Shown here one piece after another: positions 1-11,511 of a stretch of DNA of 64,000 bases (the stretch's first letter is position 1; each line of letters opens with the position of its first letter). The DNA is from Primulina eburnea (Eukaryota; Streptophyta; Magnoliopsida; Lamiales; Gesneriaceae). The translations under genes were made by a program, and so were the position numbers. The notes beneath the pieces are model-generated. The model made no database searches, was not told the DNA's origin, and worked only from the letters and a program-made list of their open reading frames with translations. Location: NCBI RefSeq assembly GCF_022965805.1, contig NC_133101.1, forward strand, positions 16,587,054 through 16,651,053. The letters run 5' to 3'.

Positions 1-1437
1 GACAAGGAAACCACCCAGAAACCCATAAACGACGCAACTCAGCCAACAAGCAAACTGGCCGAGAAACCTAGTGACGTAGGACTCCAGTTTGCTTCCCAAC
101 CATGACCCAGCGAGCCCAGCCCTTGAAACCTCTCTCGTGCGCCCTCCTAGGACTCTAGTGCAACGTCCCAACTCGACCTTATAACCACAGAGAGAGCGCC
201 CAAGCCCGTGCGAAGCACAGAACCCTGCACTCGTCCTCCTTAATTCTCGGGCGGGAGTCCTAGCTTGCTAGGACTCCTTCCCTTGCTTAGGGTGCGAGAC
301 CTAGCGTGCTAGGGCCCTCCACCGTGACTCCCTCGTGGCCTTGGCTAGCCCCTGGAACTAGCCAACCAAGCCCCCAACCCCTGAACCACAAAACCGAACA
401 CCCTTAAAAGTTGACAGCAGCTTTGCTGCTTCATGTTCTGGTTTTTTTTTCTATTTCTTTCTTCATTGCTTACTATGGCCGATTTATATGTGGTGTGTGG
501 GACTCAAACAAGTGTAACCCTTACTTACTGCACCTAGACATCATGGCAGCCCCCTTAACCAAGCCTTGAACCGAATAATTACAAATAAACAAGGCATGAA
601 ACCGAGTACACATGCACGAAAAAAAACAGAACTTGCTCAAAGTTTTCGTGATGATCATGCATATTAAAATCAAACATAATACGATATAATGGATGAGCAA
701 AGGAGATTAGGGTGTGCCTTTGCGTTATAAACGCTCGGATAGACGACGAAGAAGAACGGAGGAACGACGAGGCTAGAACCACACGTGACTGCCTTCCCAA
801 AGCTGCTGCCGATTTTCTTATTCCCAAAGGAAGAGAGTGCCGTGTGTGGTGTCGTGTTGGAGAGAGTTTTTAAAAGATAAAATAGAGTGGCCGATTAGGT
901 GATTCTAGAATTGTGGCAAAAATACACTTTATATACTAATATAATTATCTAAATAGGCTTAGGCCTATTAAGCCATAAATTAAAGCCCAATTAAATTAAT
1001 TAGATTTTAAATAAAATAGAAACAAGGTTTTCTTTTAAATAAAAATGTGAATTTAATAGCCGGGTTGCTAAAAAGCTCGCATTTTTTTAAAAATCCAATA
1101 CCGATAAAATTTACATCCCGGCGTATAAAATCATCTCAAAACTCTAAAATTTTCGAAAAATTTTAATTAAAAACATCGACCGCATTTTAAATAATTAAAA
1201 ATAATTATTTAATAAAAATCCTTTAAATTTTTAGCCCTCGGTCCCCGTTCCTCGATCGTCACTTGAATATTCCTAAAAATAACATTTTAATACAATCATG
1301 TAGAAAAATATATTTTAAACATGCAATATGCACCACATAAATAATTAATGCTATTAAAACAATTTAACTAAAGTACAAAGAATTTAATAATTGCATGCAT
1401 GCGTTTTGCGTGGACTTTAAATTTTCGGGGCGTTACA
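1..1437 (-). mobile_element. LTR of a Ty3/gypsy-like element, incomplete at the left edge
   Basis: Read on the minus strand this begins at 1437 with TGTAACGCCCCGAAAATT, a common start of plant gypsy LTRs. A TATA-box-like TATATAAAG lies at 927-936 in the same orientation, so transcription would run toward position 1. The first 540 bases are much more GC-rich than the rest and may be U5 or internal sequence. No TG/CA end, PBS or coding domain was found before the window edge, so solo LTR and intact element cannot be separated. A decayed relative is present at 62972-63380. Confidence 0.6.
254..277. repeat. Perfect inverted repeat (hairpin) in the left-edge element
   Basis: GGAGTCCTAG and its exact reverse complement are separated by CTTG, giving a 10-bp stem and 4-base loop. 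A second, weaker copy (CTAGC-GT-GCTAG) follows at 301-312. Confidence 0.6.
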
Positions 1438-2125
1438 GTTGTAAATATTGAAAATTAGTGTGTGATAATGTATGTAATGATGTATTTATTTTTGGATTAT
1501 TTCCAAAGAAATTTTATAACTAGGCATCTCAATTTGAGAAGAAAATCATAGTTGAGTAGAGAGAAAATTTTATAAAGTGTGTATTTTGATATATTTTGTG
1601 AATTTGAAATTTTTAATTTTTACCGTAAATTTTTACTTTTAACACAAATTATGTTTTAGAGTTGTCTTAAAAAAATTGATTCTTATTCAAAATTATCGAA
1701 TTTGAACACGATCTTTTGAGCAGAATTAGAGTCAAAATTATTTAATTGATAATTTGTGAGACGCTCAAGATCTTTAATATTTTATTAGTACAACATAATT
1801 ATTTATTAAATGGATGTAATTTGAATTGTTATTTCGAATTTTGAATCGAGCCAGAACTTGAGATGAAACTTTTTCTTGATATTTGACTAGATTCCATTAA
1901 TTTAATTTAGGGCCTTAATTAAGAAGCCTTGATATAGCATCAAAATAATTGATTTAATGAGAATTTAATGATGTAAATGGTGGGAAGTCATGTCTATGTC
2001 CATTCAACGTATCATTCCAATTTTCAAAGTGATAATAATTGAAAAAGACGCAAAAATTTACCAAACAATTTTCTCCATATATGAAGTGAGAGAACTTACA
2101 TATCATGATTATAATATTTAAATAT
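1438..2125. other. AT-rich spacer without recognisable genes
   Basis: Low-complexity AT-rich DNA between the left-edge LTR and the Tat element. No coding domain, TIR or repeat was recognised. It continues on the far side of the Tat element at 12148. Confidence 0.6.
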
Positions 2126-2130
2126 ATTAT

Positions 2131-2761
2131 TGGTGATACTCCCATTAGGATCCGGGTCATGAATGACCCGAGTTGATTAAGTGGATAGCCCAGATTAGAG
2201 CCAATATACCGGTTATTCTCCTCATCAGCCGAGCATCTCTTCTCTTCTCGGGCAATCAAGAGCCCGGGCCATCCTTACGAGCTCCCAGGTACTCTATACC
2301 TGGGCTGTCTCGAGATTTGCTCCACACTCGAGTGTGATTGATATGGGCAATCTTATCTGTCAGAACAACATGAGTTTGGCGTGTGAAAAAAGTCATCAGA
2401 AAGTATGGGCAGCCGACTTACCATACTTAGCAGGTGGCACTGAAAACTAGGTAGTGATTGGACTTACTACTATAAATAGCAAGTATATTTCTCATTTAAG
2501 GATTCTGGATTTTCGAACTCTTAAGCATACACATTTACTCTCACATATATTGCTTGTGTTCTTCATTTTTATAACATGCTGACTTTAGCATCGGAGTGGC
2601 TACGTCGGACATTCCTCCGGCGCCCATTCAACAGTTCATTTCATTGTTTGCAGGTGTTTTTGAAGCCATTATACCTACTCCAATTTCCTAAACACTAAAC
2701 TACTATTATTATCCGGTGGATTGCCCGCGTATCTCACAACCGATTCACATGGATTCTATCA
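2131..2761 (+). repeat. 5' LTR of the Tat element
   Basis: 631 bp. It aligns end to end with 11512-12142, including the shared block around ATCCGGGTCATG and the tract CGGCGCCCATTCA. A TATA-like ACTATAAATAG lies near 2470, about 290 bp before the LTR end, consistent with the U3 promoter. Confidence 0.93.
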
Positions 2762-2762
2762 T

Positions 2763-2780
2763 TGGCGCCGTCTGTGGAAA
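2763..2780 (+). other. Primer-binding site of the Tat element
   Basis: TGGCGCCGTCTGTGGAAA begins two bases after the 5' LTR, the expected position of the minus-strand primer site. The matching tRNA was not assigned. Confidence 0.75.
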
Positions 2781-2800
2781 ATTGAGTCTGAGGCATTGAT

Positions 2801-4482
2801 ATGGCTCCAACAAGAAGAAGTAATCAGGACACTTCTCGGGCTCCTGGAGATGGTGCACATACTTTGGGACACGGTGGTGTTCCTCCCACACGACTTACCA
2901 AGAAAGCCTTCTCATCCGGTGGTTTGAGGGATTGGCTCCTAAAAGTATTCATTATTTCAAGGACTTCTAGAAGGTGTTTTTACACCATTTCAGCAGCAGC
3001 AGCAAGAAATACAAAAAGAATACATTTAGTCTTTTTGAAGTCAAGCAAAGCCCAGAGGAGAGTTTGAGGGCTTATATCAGAAGATTTAATAGAGTGGCTC
3101 TGGATGTTCCCACCTGTGCCACCGAGAAAAAGACAACTGCCTTCACCCAGGGCTTGAGGGAGGGTGAGTTTTTTCAATCTTTAACCAAGAAAGTTCCCGG
3201 GGATTTTGAAGATTTATTGTCCAGGAAAGAGAAGTATATCAACATAGAGGAAGCACAAAAACAGAAGAGAGAGGCAGAGAGGAAATAAAGGGGAGACCAG
3301 GTGGCTATGCCCGAGGAGAGGGGACAAAAGAAGACTAGCCAGGGGCACTTTTCTCATCATGTGCCCTTGAAGATTGTCCGGGACCGGGAGGTCCAGGAGT
3401 GTAGTAGGGATTTGCTGCCATCCCAGCAGTTCACAAGGCCTGAGAAGAATGGATTTCATACTCTCCACGGGATGTGTTATCATAACACTGAAGATTGCAA
3501 AACATTAAAGAGAGATTATGTCCCGCCCACCGCCCAGGGACATAGTCAATCCAATAAGAAGCCGAGAGGTCCACCTTGGACACCTCGACAGCCAAGACCT
3601 AGTGCCCGGGGAAATTCAAGGAATGCCCCGAAAAGTGACCTCGGAAGGAGGAGAGGGCAAGAGCCCGAGAGGAAGAAATCTTCACCCCATGCTGTGGGGT
3701 TAATAAAGATGATATCGGGAGGCTCTACTGATGGAGATTCCAATCGGACGATGAAATCAAGAAGTAGAAGAGATTGTATGGAGGTGGAAGGGATGAGGTG
3801 GAATGAAGCAGTGATCAGTTTTGGCCCTGAAGATTTAAAAGGTGTAAATTTGCTCCACAATGATGCCCTGGTCATCCAAGCGCGGGTGGCCAATTATGAT
3901 TTTCTGAGAGTCTTTGTGTACTCCGGTAGTTCTGTAAATGTCATATTCAAGGAGGCTTTTGTCCAAATGAATTTAAAAGGATATCGACTAGAGACAGTGG
4001 ACACAACGCTTTTTGGTTTTGCTGGCCACGCTGCATATCCTGAAGGGGAGATTATTCTGCCCTTGACTTTAGGAGCAGGGGAGTTGAAGAAGACAGTGAT
4101 GACTATTTTCACCGTGGTGGATTCCCCGTCATCATATAACATTATTTTGGGGAGCCCAGCCATGAATGAATTAAAGGCTGTTTCATCCACCTACCACCAA
4201 AAGATTAAGTTCCCTGTGGGAAGTCAAGTTGGTGAAGTTCTGGGAGATCGGCCCTCTTCCCGGAAATGTTATGTGGAGGCAGTTTGGGTGGACCAGAGTA
4301 AGGCCAGGAAGGAGGGGAAGAAAGCAAGAATTGGTGAGGTAGGAGGGAGAGCAGTTGAGAAGGGGGAAGTGCATTTTGTAGCTGAGGAAGTGGAGGTTAT
4401 TATAGAGATTGGACCAGGCCAGCAGATCCGGGTGGCTCGGGATCTCAGTGCATCCACTCGGGTAAGTTTGATTGATTGTTAA
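2801..4482 (+). pseudogene. gag and aspartic protease of the Tat element, broken
   Basis: Gag starts at ATG 2801. The N-terminal stretch shifts frame after a Gln-rich-looking run near 2990, and the expected long gag middle appears deleted. From 2974 the frame reads a retro-gag segment (LRAYIRRFNRVALDVP, then RKEKYINIEEA). It meets an in-frame TAA at 3286-3288 and continues in the same frame to 4482. A zinc-knuckle remnant CYHNTEDC lies near 3475-3500. The protease follows, but its active-site motif reads YSGSS: the catalytic Asp codon is TAC at 3919-3921. The flap-side motif ILGSPAMNELKAV is kept. This copy cannot make active protease. Confidence 0.85.
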
Positions 4483-5721
4483 AAACTAATATTCATGTTT
4501 TTTCCTGGTCCCAACAGGAATTGACAGGTATATCAACCCTGATAGCCGAGCATCACTTAAATATTCTCCTGGGATCTTACCCGGTGAAACAAAAGAAGAG
4601 GCACTTTGGTCCTGAGAAGGACAAAGTTATTGATGAACATGTGAGAGATCTGCTGAAAGCTGGCCACATTCGGGAAATTCAATTTCTTACCTGGCTCTCG
4701 AATGTGGTGTTGGTTCCAAAGTCTAGCGGGATGTAGAGAATGTGTGTGGATTTCTTGGACCTCAATAAAGCATGCCCCAAAGATCACTATCCCCTGCCCA
4801 GGAATGATCAATTGGTAAATTCCACCTCGGGCTATGATTTGATGAGTTTCATGGATGCTTACCAGGGGTATCAGCAAATTCTCTTGGCTATAGATGATCA
4901 AGATAAGGCCAGCTTCATCACCTTGGGGGGCACGTTCTGCTACGTTGTTATGCCTTTTGGGTTGAAGAATGTCGGGGCCACATATCAGCATCTTATGAAC
5001 AGAGTCTTTGAGAGGCAATTGGGCAGGAATGTGGAGTGTACATGGATGATATTTTGGGTAACTCTAATGAGGTTGATGATTTCATTTCTGATTTGAAGGA
5101 AACTTTTGCCACTCTGATACATTATGGAATCAAGCTCAACCCGGCCAAGTGTATCTTTGGCGTGAAGAGTGGCAAATTTTTGGGCTTTATAGTGATAGAC
5201 TGGGGAATTAAGGTGAATCAGGTGAAGGTTAAGTCTGTATTATGCATGCTATCTCCCCGATCTGTCAAAGGGGTGCAAAAGCTGATCGGGAGGATTGCTT
5301 CTCTCTCTCTCGATTTATATCCCAGTCAGCACACAAAAGTTACCTTTTTTTCCAAGTCCTAAGGAAGGCCCGAAAATTTGTATGGATTGAGAAATGTGAG
5401 CAAGCCTTTCAGGATTTGAAGAGTCATCTTCCAGAACTTCTTGTACTGGTAAAACCGGAGCCCGGGGAGAAATTGTATGTTTACTTATCTACTACAAAGT
5501 ATGTTGTTAGCTCAGTACTGATAAATGAAGAAGGCTCTGATCAGAGGACTGTCTATTATGTCAGCCATGCTCTAAGAGGGCCCGAGCTTCGGTACAGTGA
5601 AGTAGAGAAGATAACTTTGGCTTTGGTTATGACTGCTAGGAAGCTACAGCCATATATCATGTCACTGCTAGGAAGCTACAGCCATATTCTTGTCACATCA
5701 GTTCATAGTGCTCACCAGTAG
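4476..5721 (+). pseudogene. Reverse transcriptase and first RNase H of the Tat element, broken
   Basis: RT fingers and palm are recognisable (LKAGHIRE, CVDFLDLNKACPKDHYPLP, FMDAYQGYQQI, VMPFGLKNVGATYQ). A TAG at 4734-4736 replaces a conserved Trp codon. A one-base deletion near 5036 shifts the frame immediately before the catalytic motif, which reads YMDD at 5039-5050. A further frame change near 5300 leads into the RNase H-like connection segment (YVSHALRGPELRYSEVEK). A 24-bp block is duplicated at 5632-5655 and 5664-5687 with period 32, causing one more frameshift. The catalytic residues survive but the frame does not. Confidence 0.88.
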
Positions 5722-6310
5722 TTCTTTGGGGAGGACTATGACTCACTCAGAGGTATCCGGGCAGATGATCAAGTGGACAGTGGAGTTGGGGGAATATGAT
5801 ATTGAGTATAAGCTCCGGGTTGCTATCAAAAAACAAGCCTTATCAGATTTTTTATCCGAGATGGTTCAGCCCGATGAAGAAGAAGTGTGGAGAGTTTTTG
5901 TGGATGAGGCTTCTAGCCTTGCTGGATGTGGAGTCGGGGTTGTGGTAATAACTCCTCTTGGAGAGAAGATTAAGCTGGCATTGAGAATTGACTCATCGGT
6001 CACTAAAAATGAGGCAGAGTATGAAGCTGTTCTCGCCGGCATCCGAGCTGCCCGAGAAGTTGGAGCTTCCCAGATTATTTTTTACTCTGATTCACAGCTG
6101 ATCACTCAGCAGATAAAAAGTGTTTATGAAGCTAAGAATGACATGATGCTTAAATATTTACAGCTCATAAAAGCCCAGTCAGAAATTTTTGTGGATTGGA
6201 GTATTGAACAAATACCCCGGGAAGAGAATGAGGAGGCAGATGCTTTAGTAAAGATGGCAGCATCTTTATCAAAAGTCAATACCTGGGAAGTACTGCATGT
6301 TTCCCGTTAG
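5690..6310 (+). pseudogene. Second, archaeal-type RNase H domain of the Tat element
   Basis: Reads an RNase H fold with motifs VFVDEASS, NEAEYEAVLAGI, DSQLI and EENEEADALV, which are the four acidic-residue blocks of type-I RNase H. In plants an additional domain of this kind between RNase H and integrase marks the Tat lineage, and is thought to have been acquired separately. The stretch is open from the frame-entry point to TAG at 6308-6310, where the parent polyprotein should continue into integrase. The true domain start is upstream in another frame because of the 5.64-5.69 kb duplication. Confidence 0.85.
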
Positions 6311-6440
6311 TCTTATCTACAGAAGAAAAAACAATGCAGGCATCTGGGATTCCTGGATGACACCTTTAATCAAATTCATTGAAAGCAATGAGTTACCTGA
6401 AGACAAAGCCCAGGCCCAGAAGTTATAGAGAAAAGCTCCC

Positions 6441-7575
6441 ATGTTTGTTCTCTTAAATAATATATTGTACAGGAGATCATTTCAGGGACCCTTCTTGAAG
6501 TGTTTATCTGCGGGGGAGGTGGATTATGTCCTCCGGGAGATTCATGAAGGATGTTGTGGTGAGTATCTCGGACGAATATCTCTGACCCGGAAAACAATCC
6601 TTGCTGGATTCTGGTGGCCAACTATTAGCTAGGACTCTACTCCAATAATACGAGATTGTGAGGGTTGTCAACCTCACTCAAATTTTCAGCACAGTCCGGC
6701 CACTCCCATGAAGCCCTACTTGGCATCTTGTCCTTTGATCAATGTGGTATGGACATTGTCGACCCTTTTCTAATTTCTCGGGCCAAAAATAAATTCTTAC
6801 TCGTGGCTGTGGATTATTTTTCTAAGTGGGTAGAAGCTGAGCCCTTGGCCAAAATCACTGAAAAGGAAGTCTTAAAGTTTCCGTGGAAGAACATAGTATG
6901 CCGATTTGGAGTCCTCAGAAGACTAATCTCAGACAACGGGAGACAATTTCAGGGAAGAAAGATTACATCTTGGTGCCAGGAGATGAAGATCACTCAGTCT
7001 TCAACCTTTGTTGCCTATCCTCAAGCTAATGGCTAGAAAGAAGTTGTAGATAGAATTATCGTGCAAGCCTTTAAAACTAGGTTGGAGGGCAAAGGTAAAG
7101 ACTGGATGGAAGATTTGCCCAATGTTCTCTGGGCATAAATAATTACTCCCCGGGCACCTACTCAGGAAAATCCTTTCAATCTGGTGTATGGTTCTGAAGC
7201 CGTTCTTCCAGTTGAATTCGGACAATCTTCTTCCTGGGTAGTATCTTACCCGGACAATAATGATCAAAGTCGGGCAGTGGAATTGGACCTTGTAGAAGAG
7301 AAGAGAGATCAAGCATTAATTCGAATGGAAGCATATAGATTCCGGGTTATGAAGTCAAATAACAAAAAGTCCGAATCCGAGACTTCCAAGTAGGAGATCT
7401 GGTTATGAAAAAAGTTAATCCAGTGGGAGATGTGGGAAAATTGGAAGCTCGGTGGGAAGGACCTTATAAAATAACCCGGAAAGTTATCTCGGTAGCTTTT
7501 TATCTTGAAAATGCTCAAGAACATGCTCTCAAAAGACCTTGGAATGTTTTTCATTTAAAGAAGTATTATGTTTGA
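6441..7575 (+). pseudogene. Integrase of the Tat element, broken
   Basis: The N-terminal zinc region (HEGCCGEYLG) has Tyr where the second His is usual. The core shows the first Asp in GMDIVDPF, the second Asp in SDNGRQF and the Glu in KEVVDRI. A TAG at about 7035 sits just before that Glu, and a TAA follows near 7137. The C-terminal part reads LVYGSEAVLPVEF, then after a frameshift near 7380 EARWEGPYKI and RPWNVFHLKKYYV, ending at 7575. Domain order and length are normal for a gypsy integrase. No chromodomain is visible, as expected for Tat. Confidence 0.88.
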
Positions 7576-7674
7576 CAGATGTAATTATTTGTTTGAAGGT
7601 ATAATGAAAGGTCTATTCACATAGAGAAATATTGTATGATTGTTATATTTGGATCCGGGAGGTACGAAGCCCCG

Positions 7675-8497
7675 GTTATTTATAAGCCCAGGGCACTACA
7701 CCCTGGCTCGGGGTACCACACCTCGACCATTCTCAAGTCCCGGGACATGCTCCCCGGCCCAAGGCCTCGTACCTTGGTTATTTAATAAGCACAGGGCACT
7801 ACACTCTGGCTTGGAGCACAACACCTCAATCATTCTCAAGTCCCGGGACATGCTCTCCGGCCCAAGACCCCGTGCCTTGGTTATTTAATAAGCCCAGGGC
7901 ACTACACCTTGGCTCGGGACACCACACCTCGATCATTCTCAAGTAACGGGACATGCTCCCCGGCCCAAGGCCTCGTACCTTGGTTATTTAATAAGCTCAG
8001 GGCACTATACCCTGGATCGGGCACCACACCTCGACCATTCTCAAGTCCCGGGACATGCTCCCTGACCCAAGGCCCTATACCTTGGTTATTTAATAAGCTC
8101 GGGGCACTACACCCTGGCTCGGGACACCACACCTCGACCATTCTCAAGTCTCGGGACATGCTCCCCGGCCCAAGGCCCCGTACCTTGGTTATTTAATAAG
8201 CCCAGGGCACTACACCCTGGCTCGGGACACCACACCTCGATCATTCTCAAGTCTCGGGACATGCTCCTCGGCCCAAGGCCTCGTACCTTGGTTATTCAAT
8301 AAGCCAGGACACTAAACCCTGGCTCGGGGCACCACACCTCGACCATTCTCAAGTCCTGGGACATGTTTTCCGGCCAAAGACTTCGTACGTTGGCTATTTA
8401 ATAAAGCCCAAGGCACTACACCCGGGTCGGGGCACCACACCTCGACCATTCCTAATTCCCGGGAGATGCACCCCTAGCTCGGGGTTCTGCACTCTGG
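7675..8497 (+). repeat. Minisatellite, 8 units of about 103 bp, inside the Tat element
   Basis: The phrase TTATTTAATAAG (or a close variant) recurs at 7675, 7778, 7881, 7984, 8086, 8189, 8292 and 8394, spacing 102-103 bp. Each unit also carries GGGCACTACACCCTGG, CACCACACCTCGA and GGGACATGCTCCC. The array is GC-rich and lies between pol and the antisense gene. ORFs read through it on both strands by chance of period and are not proteins. Confidence 0.93.
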
Positions 8498-8843
8498 TTA
8501 TTCATACAATACGACGAATATTATTCGGGTTTAGGGTTTATCATCCCGATTACTTACTAAGGTTCCCGGCTAACTCTCAACACCTATAATTTTTTGTGAT
8601 CATTCATACACAAGCAGTTCTATTATTCAGGTTTTTAAGATAAATTGAAGACATTATTAAAAGGCAATAGATGAAATAAATGGAGTTTCATTAAATAAAA
8701 AGCCCGAAGGCAGGAATTACAAGAAAGAGTAAAGAAAAATTACAACCCTACTCTACGTCCATCTGCTCGGACCCTGGCTAGTCTCCTTCTTCCTCAGAGT
8801 CTTCCTTCTCCTCCTCACCATCCTTTGAGAGTGATTCAATGGC
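8498..8843. other. Non-coding stretch 3' of the antisense gene
   Basis: Between the minisatellite and the stop of the antisense gene. On the minus strand it would be that gene's 3' untranslated region. No further domain was seen. Confidence 0.4.
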
Positions 8844-10851
8844 CTATCTAAAATCAGGAAAATTTGTCTTATCCTGGGGTAGGAGCCAGGCTTCTTTAAA
8901 TTGCGACCGGCATTTGTAAAAACCTATCTCGAAGAGAGGATAAGCCCGATCTTTGACTGACGCCTTGAATTTGGGAGATGAGAGTAAGGTGGTCTGGAAT
9001 TGTTCCCTGTTTTGCTCAAATTCAGTCAGGGCATTCTCAGCTTTATTGGCCCGGGACATCTGCTCATCCATGCCCTCCATCAAAGATTTGTTCTTTCCTA
9101 CAAGGGTCTCTTCCCTAATAAGGCCTTCGATCATGGCACCTTGAGCCTTGGCCAAATCTGCCTGGGCCAATTCCACAGAAGCACGGAGGACGGCCACCTC
9201 TTCTCCATGAGCACCCTTAACCCGGGCAAGCTCGACTTGTAGTTGCTCGTGGAGCTCTTGAAGAACCCGAGTTTGGTTATTCTTTTTAGTGGCCGCCGCA
9301 TCCACCTCCTCAAAAGCTGACACCAGCATGTGCATGCCCTGTTTCAAAAAAGGATTAAAAAAAAGAAGAGAAAAAAAGGAGACAGGGAGACTTACAGATA
9401 AGAGATGGTTCGAACCGTCGATAAATTTGGCAGCCGACCGGAAGCTCTTCAAAAAAGCCTCCTCAACAAGAATGATCATCTGCTTAGGGAGTTGAACTTC
9501 GATTGGAGTAGAGCCTGTCGAAAAAATACTAGACAGGGTGGGCTGTTCAGTCAGGAGAGGATCTTGGAGAGGCTCTTGAGTAGACTGATGGTGGGGAGAA
9601 GTAGTCGATTGGTTACACGGGAGGTACCTTGGCCTCCTTCTGGGTCATCTTCCACCAGTATCAGCTCGGGGCTTGTAGAAGCCTTTCACTTCCTCTGGAT
9701 AAGAGGAACATGGTCTTCAGAGGTTGAGGATTCCACCATGGGCTCCTCCCGACCCTCTTCAGTATATGACCTGACTGTGTCTTTTGCCCGGGCCATCTCC
9801 TCTTCGGCTTGCCTCTTCTTCTCCTCAACCGCAGCCTTCCGAGCTGCTATCCTCTTCTCCTTTACTGCCCTCTCAGCCTCCCACTTCTTCAAAAAAGGCC
9901 TCCTTCATCTTATATGCATAAAGAGAAAAAAGGGTTAATATGAGTTACAAATATAAACAAAAGGTAAAATGTTGAAGATACAGAAGAAAGAAGAATTACC
10001 TGGTTGAGAGCCCGAGCACTCAACCCATAGGCACACAAGTTGTCATCAGAAATAAGGGTGGAGGAGGAGTATTTACGGTCCTCTACCAATTTCTGACTTG
10101 AAGGGATAACACCAGTAAGACAAGGGAGGGGACCTGAGAGTTGAATAAAAAAGAATCGTCCTTTCCATCCCTTCTGAGATGAAGGGATGTTACCGTTGAA
10201 CTGGACATTTAATCGGGCAGTCAGGGATAAGGCATTATCCCCGAGCCTGCAAGAGAAGAAGTAGTAGAGGATGAGGGGGTTGATGATAAAATTGTTCATT
10301 TTGAAGAGGACATAGGCCGAGACCATAATCCTGAAGGAGTTGGGGTGAAGTTGGTTAATAGGCACCCCAAAAAACTTGGCGACCTCGATGTACAAAGAAG
10401 AGAGGGGGAACCGGAGACCATTTCTAAGTTGGCCTCGGAAGAATGTAGTGTAGCCCGGGATAGGGTTGTCTGCCCTATCAGAGGGGCCATGAATCAAAAT
10501 GGAAAGGTTCGAAGGGATATAACCCAGGACTCGGAGTTCCTCGTCCGCCCCCGAGATCAAGATGCTACTCATTGAGGAGAACCAAGGAACCCCCGGGGCC
10601 TCGGAAGCAGGAGCGTCAGAAGCCCGGGCTTTGCCTTTACCCTTGCTCTTTTTTAGAGATTAGGAGAGGCCCGAGGAAGTGGGTTTTGAAGAAGATGGTT
10701 TGGTTTGATGGGCTGAGGCTTTTTTGGAAACTTGGGTAGAAATTCGACGGTGAGGGGGAGATGGGGGTGAATCAGAGCGCAGCGCGGTGAACTCATCAAT
10801 AGGCGAGCCTCGCGCATTGGCCCCTGAAGTGGAGGAGGTTGAATCAGACAT
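8844..10851 (-). pseudogene. Antisense spliced gene of the Tat element (gypsy-type putative transposase domain plus coiled coil)
   Basis: The minus-strand ORF starts at ATG 10851 with a Ser/Pro-rich leader. TAA at 10660-10662 interrupts it, but the same frame continues through a globular domain (FPLSSLYIEVAKFFGVPINQ, then LHPNSFRIMVSAYVLF). That domain matches the plant putative gypsy-type transposon domain (Pfam Transposase_28 pattern). Likely introns are 9909-9999 (donor GTAATT, acceptor ATAAG) and 9339-9395 (donor GTAAGT, acceptor ACAG). Downstream exons are Lys/Glu/Ala-rich coiled coil (AARKAAVEEKKRQAEEEMAR and ELARVKGAHGEEVAVLRASV), ending at 8844. A T-run near 9889 shifts the frame. Antisense ORFs of this kind are known downstream of pol in Tat elements; their function is unknown. 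Confidence 0.78.
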
Positions 10852-11511
10852 GATTTAAGTAATAAGAGAATAAACTTGCGTGTTTTGTGGAGAAAAGTGG
10901 GTGTTGTGCGAACGGAAAAGATGACCCTGATGGGAAATCGCCGGAGTAGGAGAGAACTGGCACGTCGGAGAGTCGAGGGAAAAATGGCAAGAGTTTGGGC
11001 AAGATTTTGAATTTGTGAAGTGATTTTAAAAATCTGGTTTGCTACTATATATAGGGGTGGAGAGTTAATCTCCACCGTGGATATGAAAGAATCGGACGAT
11101 CGAGATTGATCTTGGAAGTTTTGCAGGTATGTGAAATGACGTGCACGGATATCGGAACATGTCAGACTTATCTGGTTCTTGGAATAAGGAATGTTTCCGA
11201 CCATTGGAATACTAGGTCATGCATAATTGTGACACTGTATTAATTGCCCATGAACACTTAGCGGCATTTATTTAAAGTCCAGGAGACATGAGGCTCCGGT
11301 ACATTATTAGAGTTGAAAGACCGGGAGATATGAGGTCCCGGTATCTTATTCAAGGCCTGGGAGATGTGAGGCCCAGTATCTCGTCCCATATCTGGATATT
11401 TGAAGCCCCCGATGCTCGTATAATTTTGTGATAATTATCTTTCTCTGAAGTCCAAATATGACTGATCAGGACAGCGAGTAAAGACTCTAGCTCGACTATT
11501 TTTAGGATGGG

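Noticed and set aside
2763..2780. tRNA genes at primer sites (also 14633, 37758, 50461)
   Set aside because: These are 16-18 base complements of tRNA 3' ends next to LTRs, not tRNA genes. No cloverleaf sequence surrounds them.
7640..8196. ORFs on both strands through the Tat minisatellite
   Set aside because: The repeat units create mirror ORFs on both strands. No family resemblance, and they are not a protein.
7675..8497. CRISPR-like regular array
   Set aside because: The units are contiguous 103-bp tandem copies without distinct spacers, inside a plant retrotransposon.
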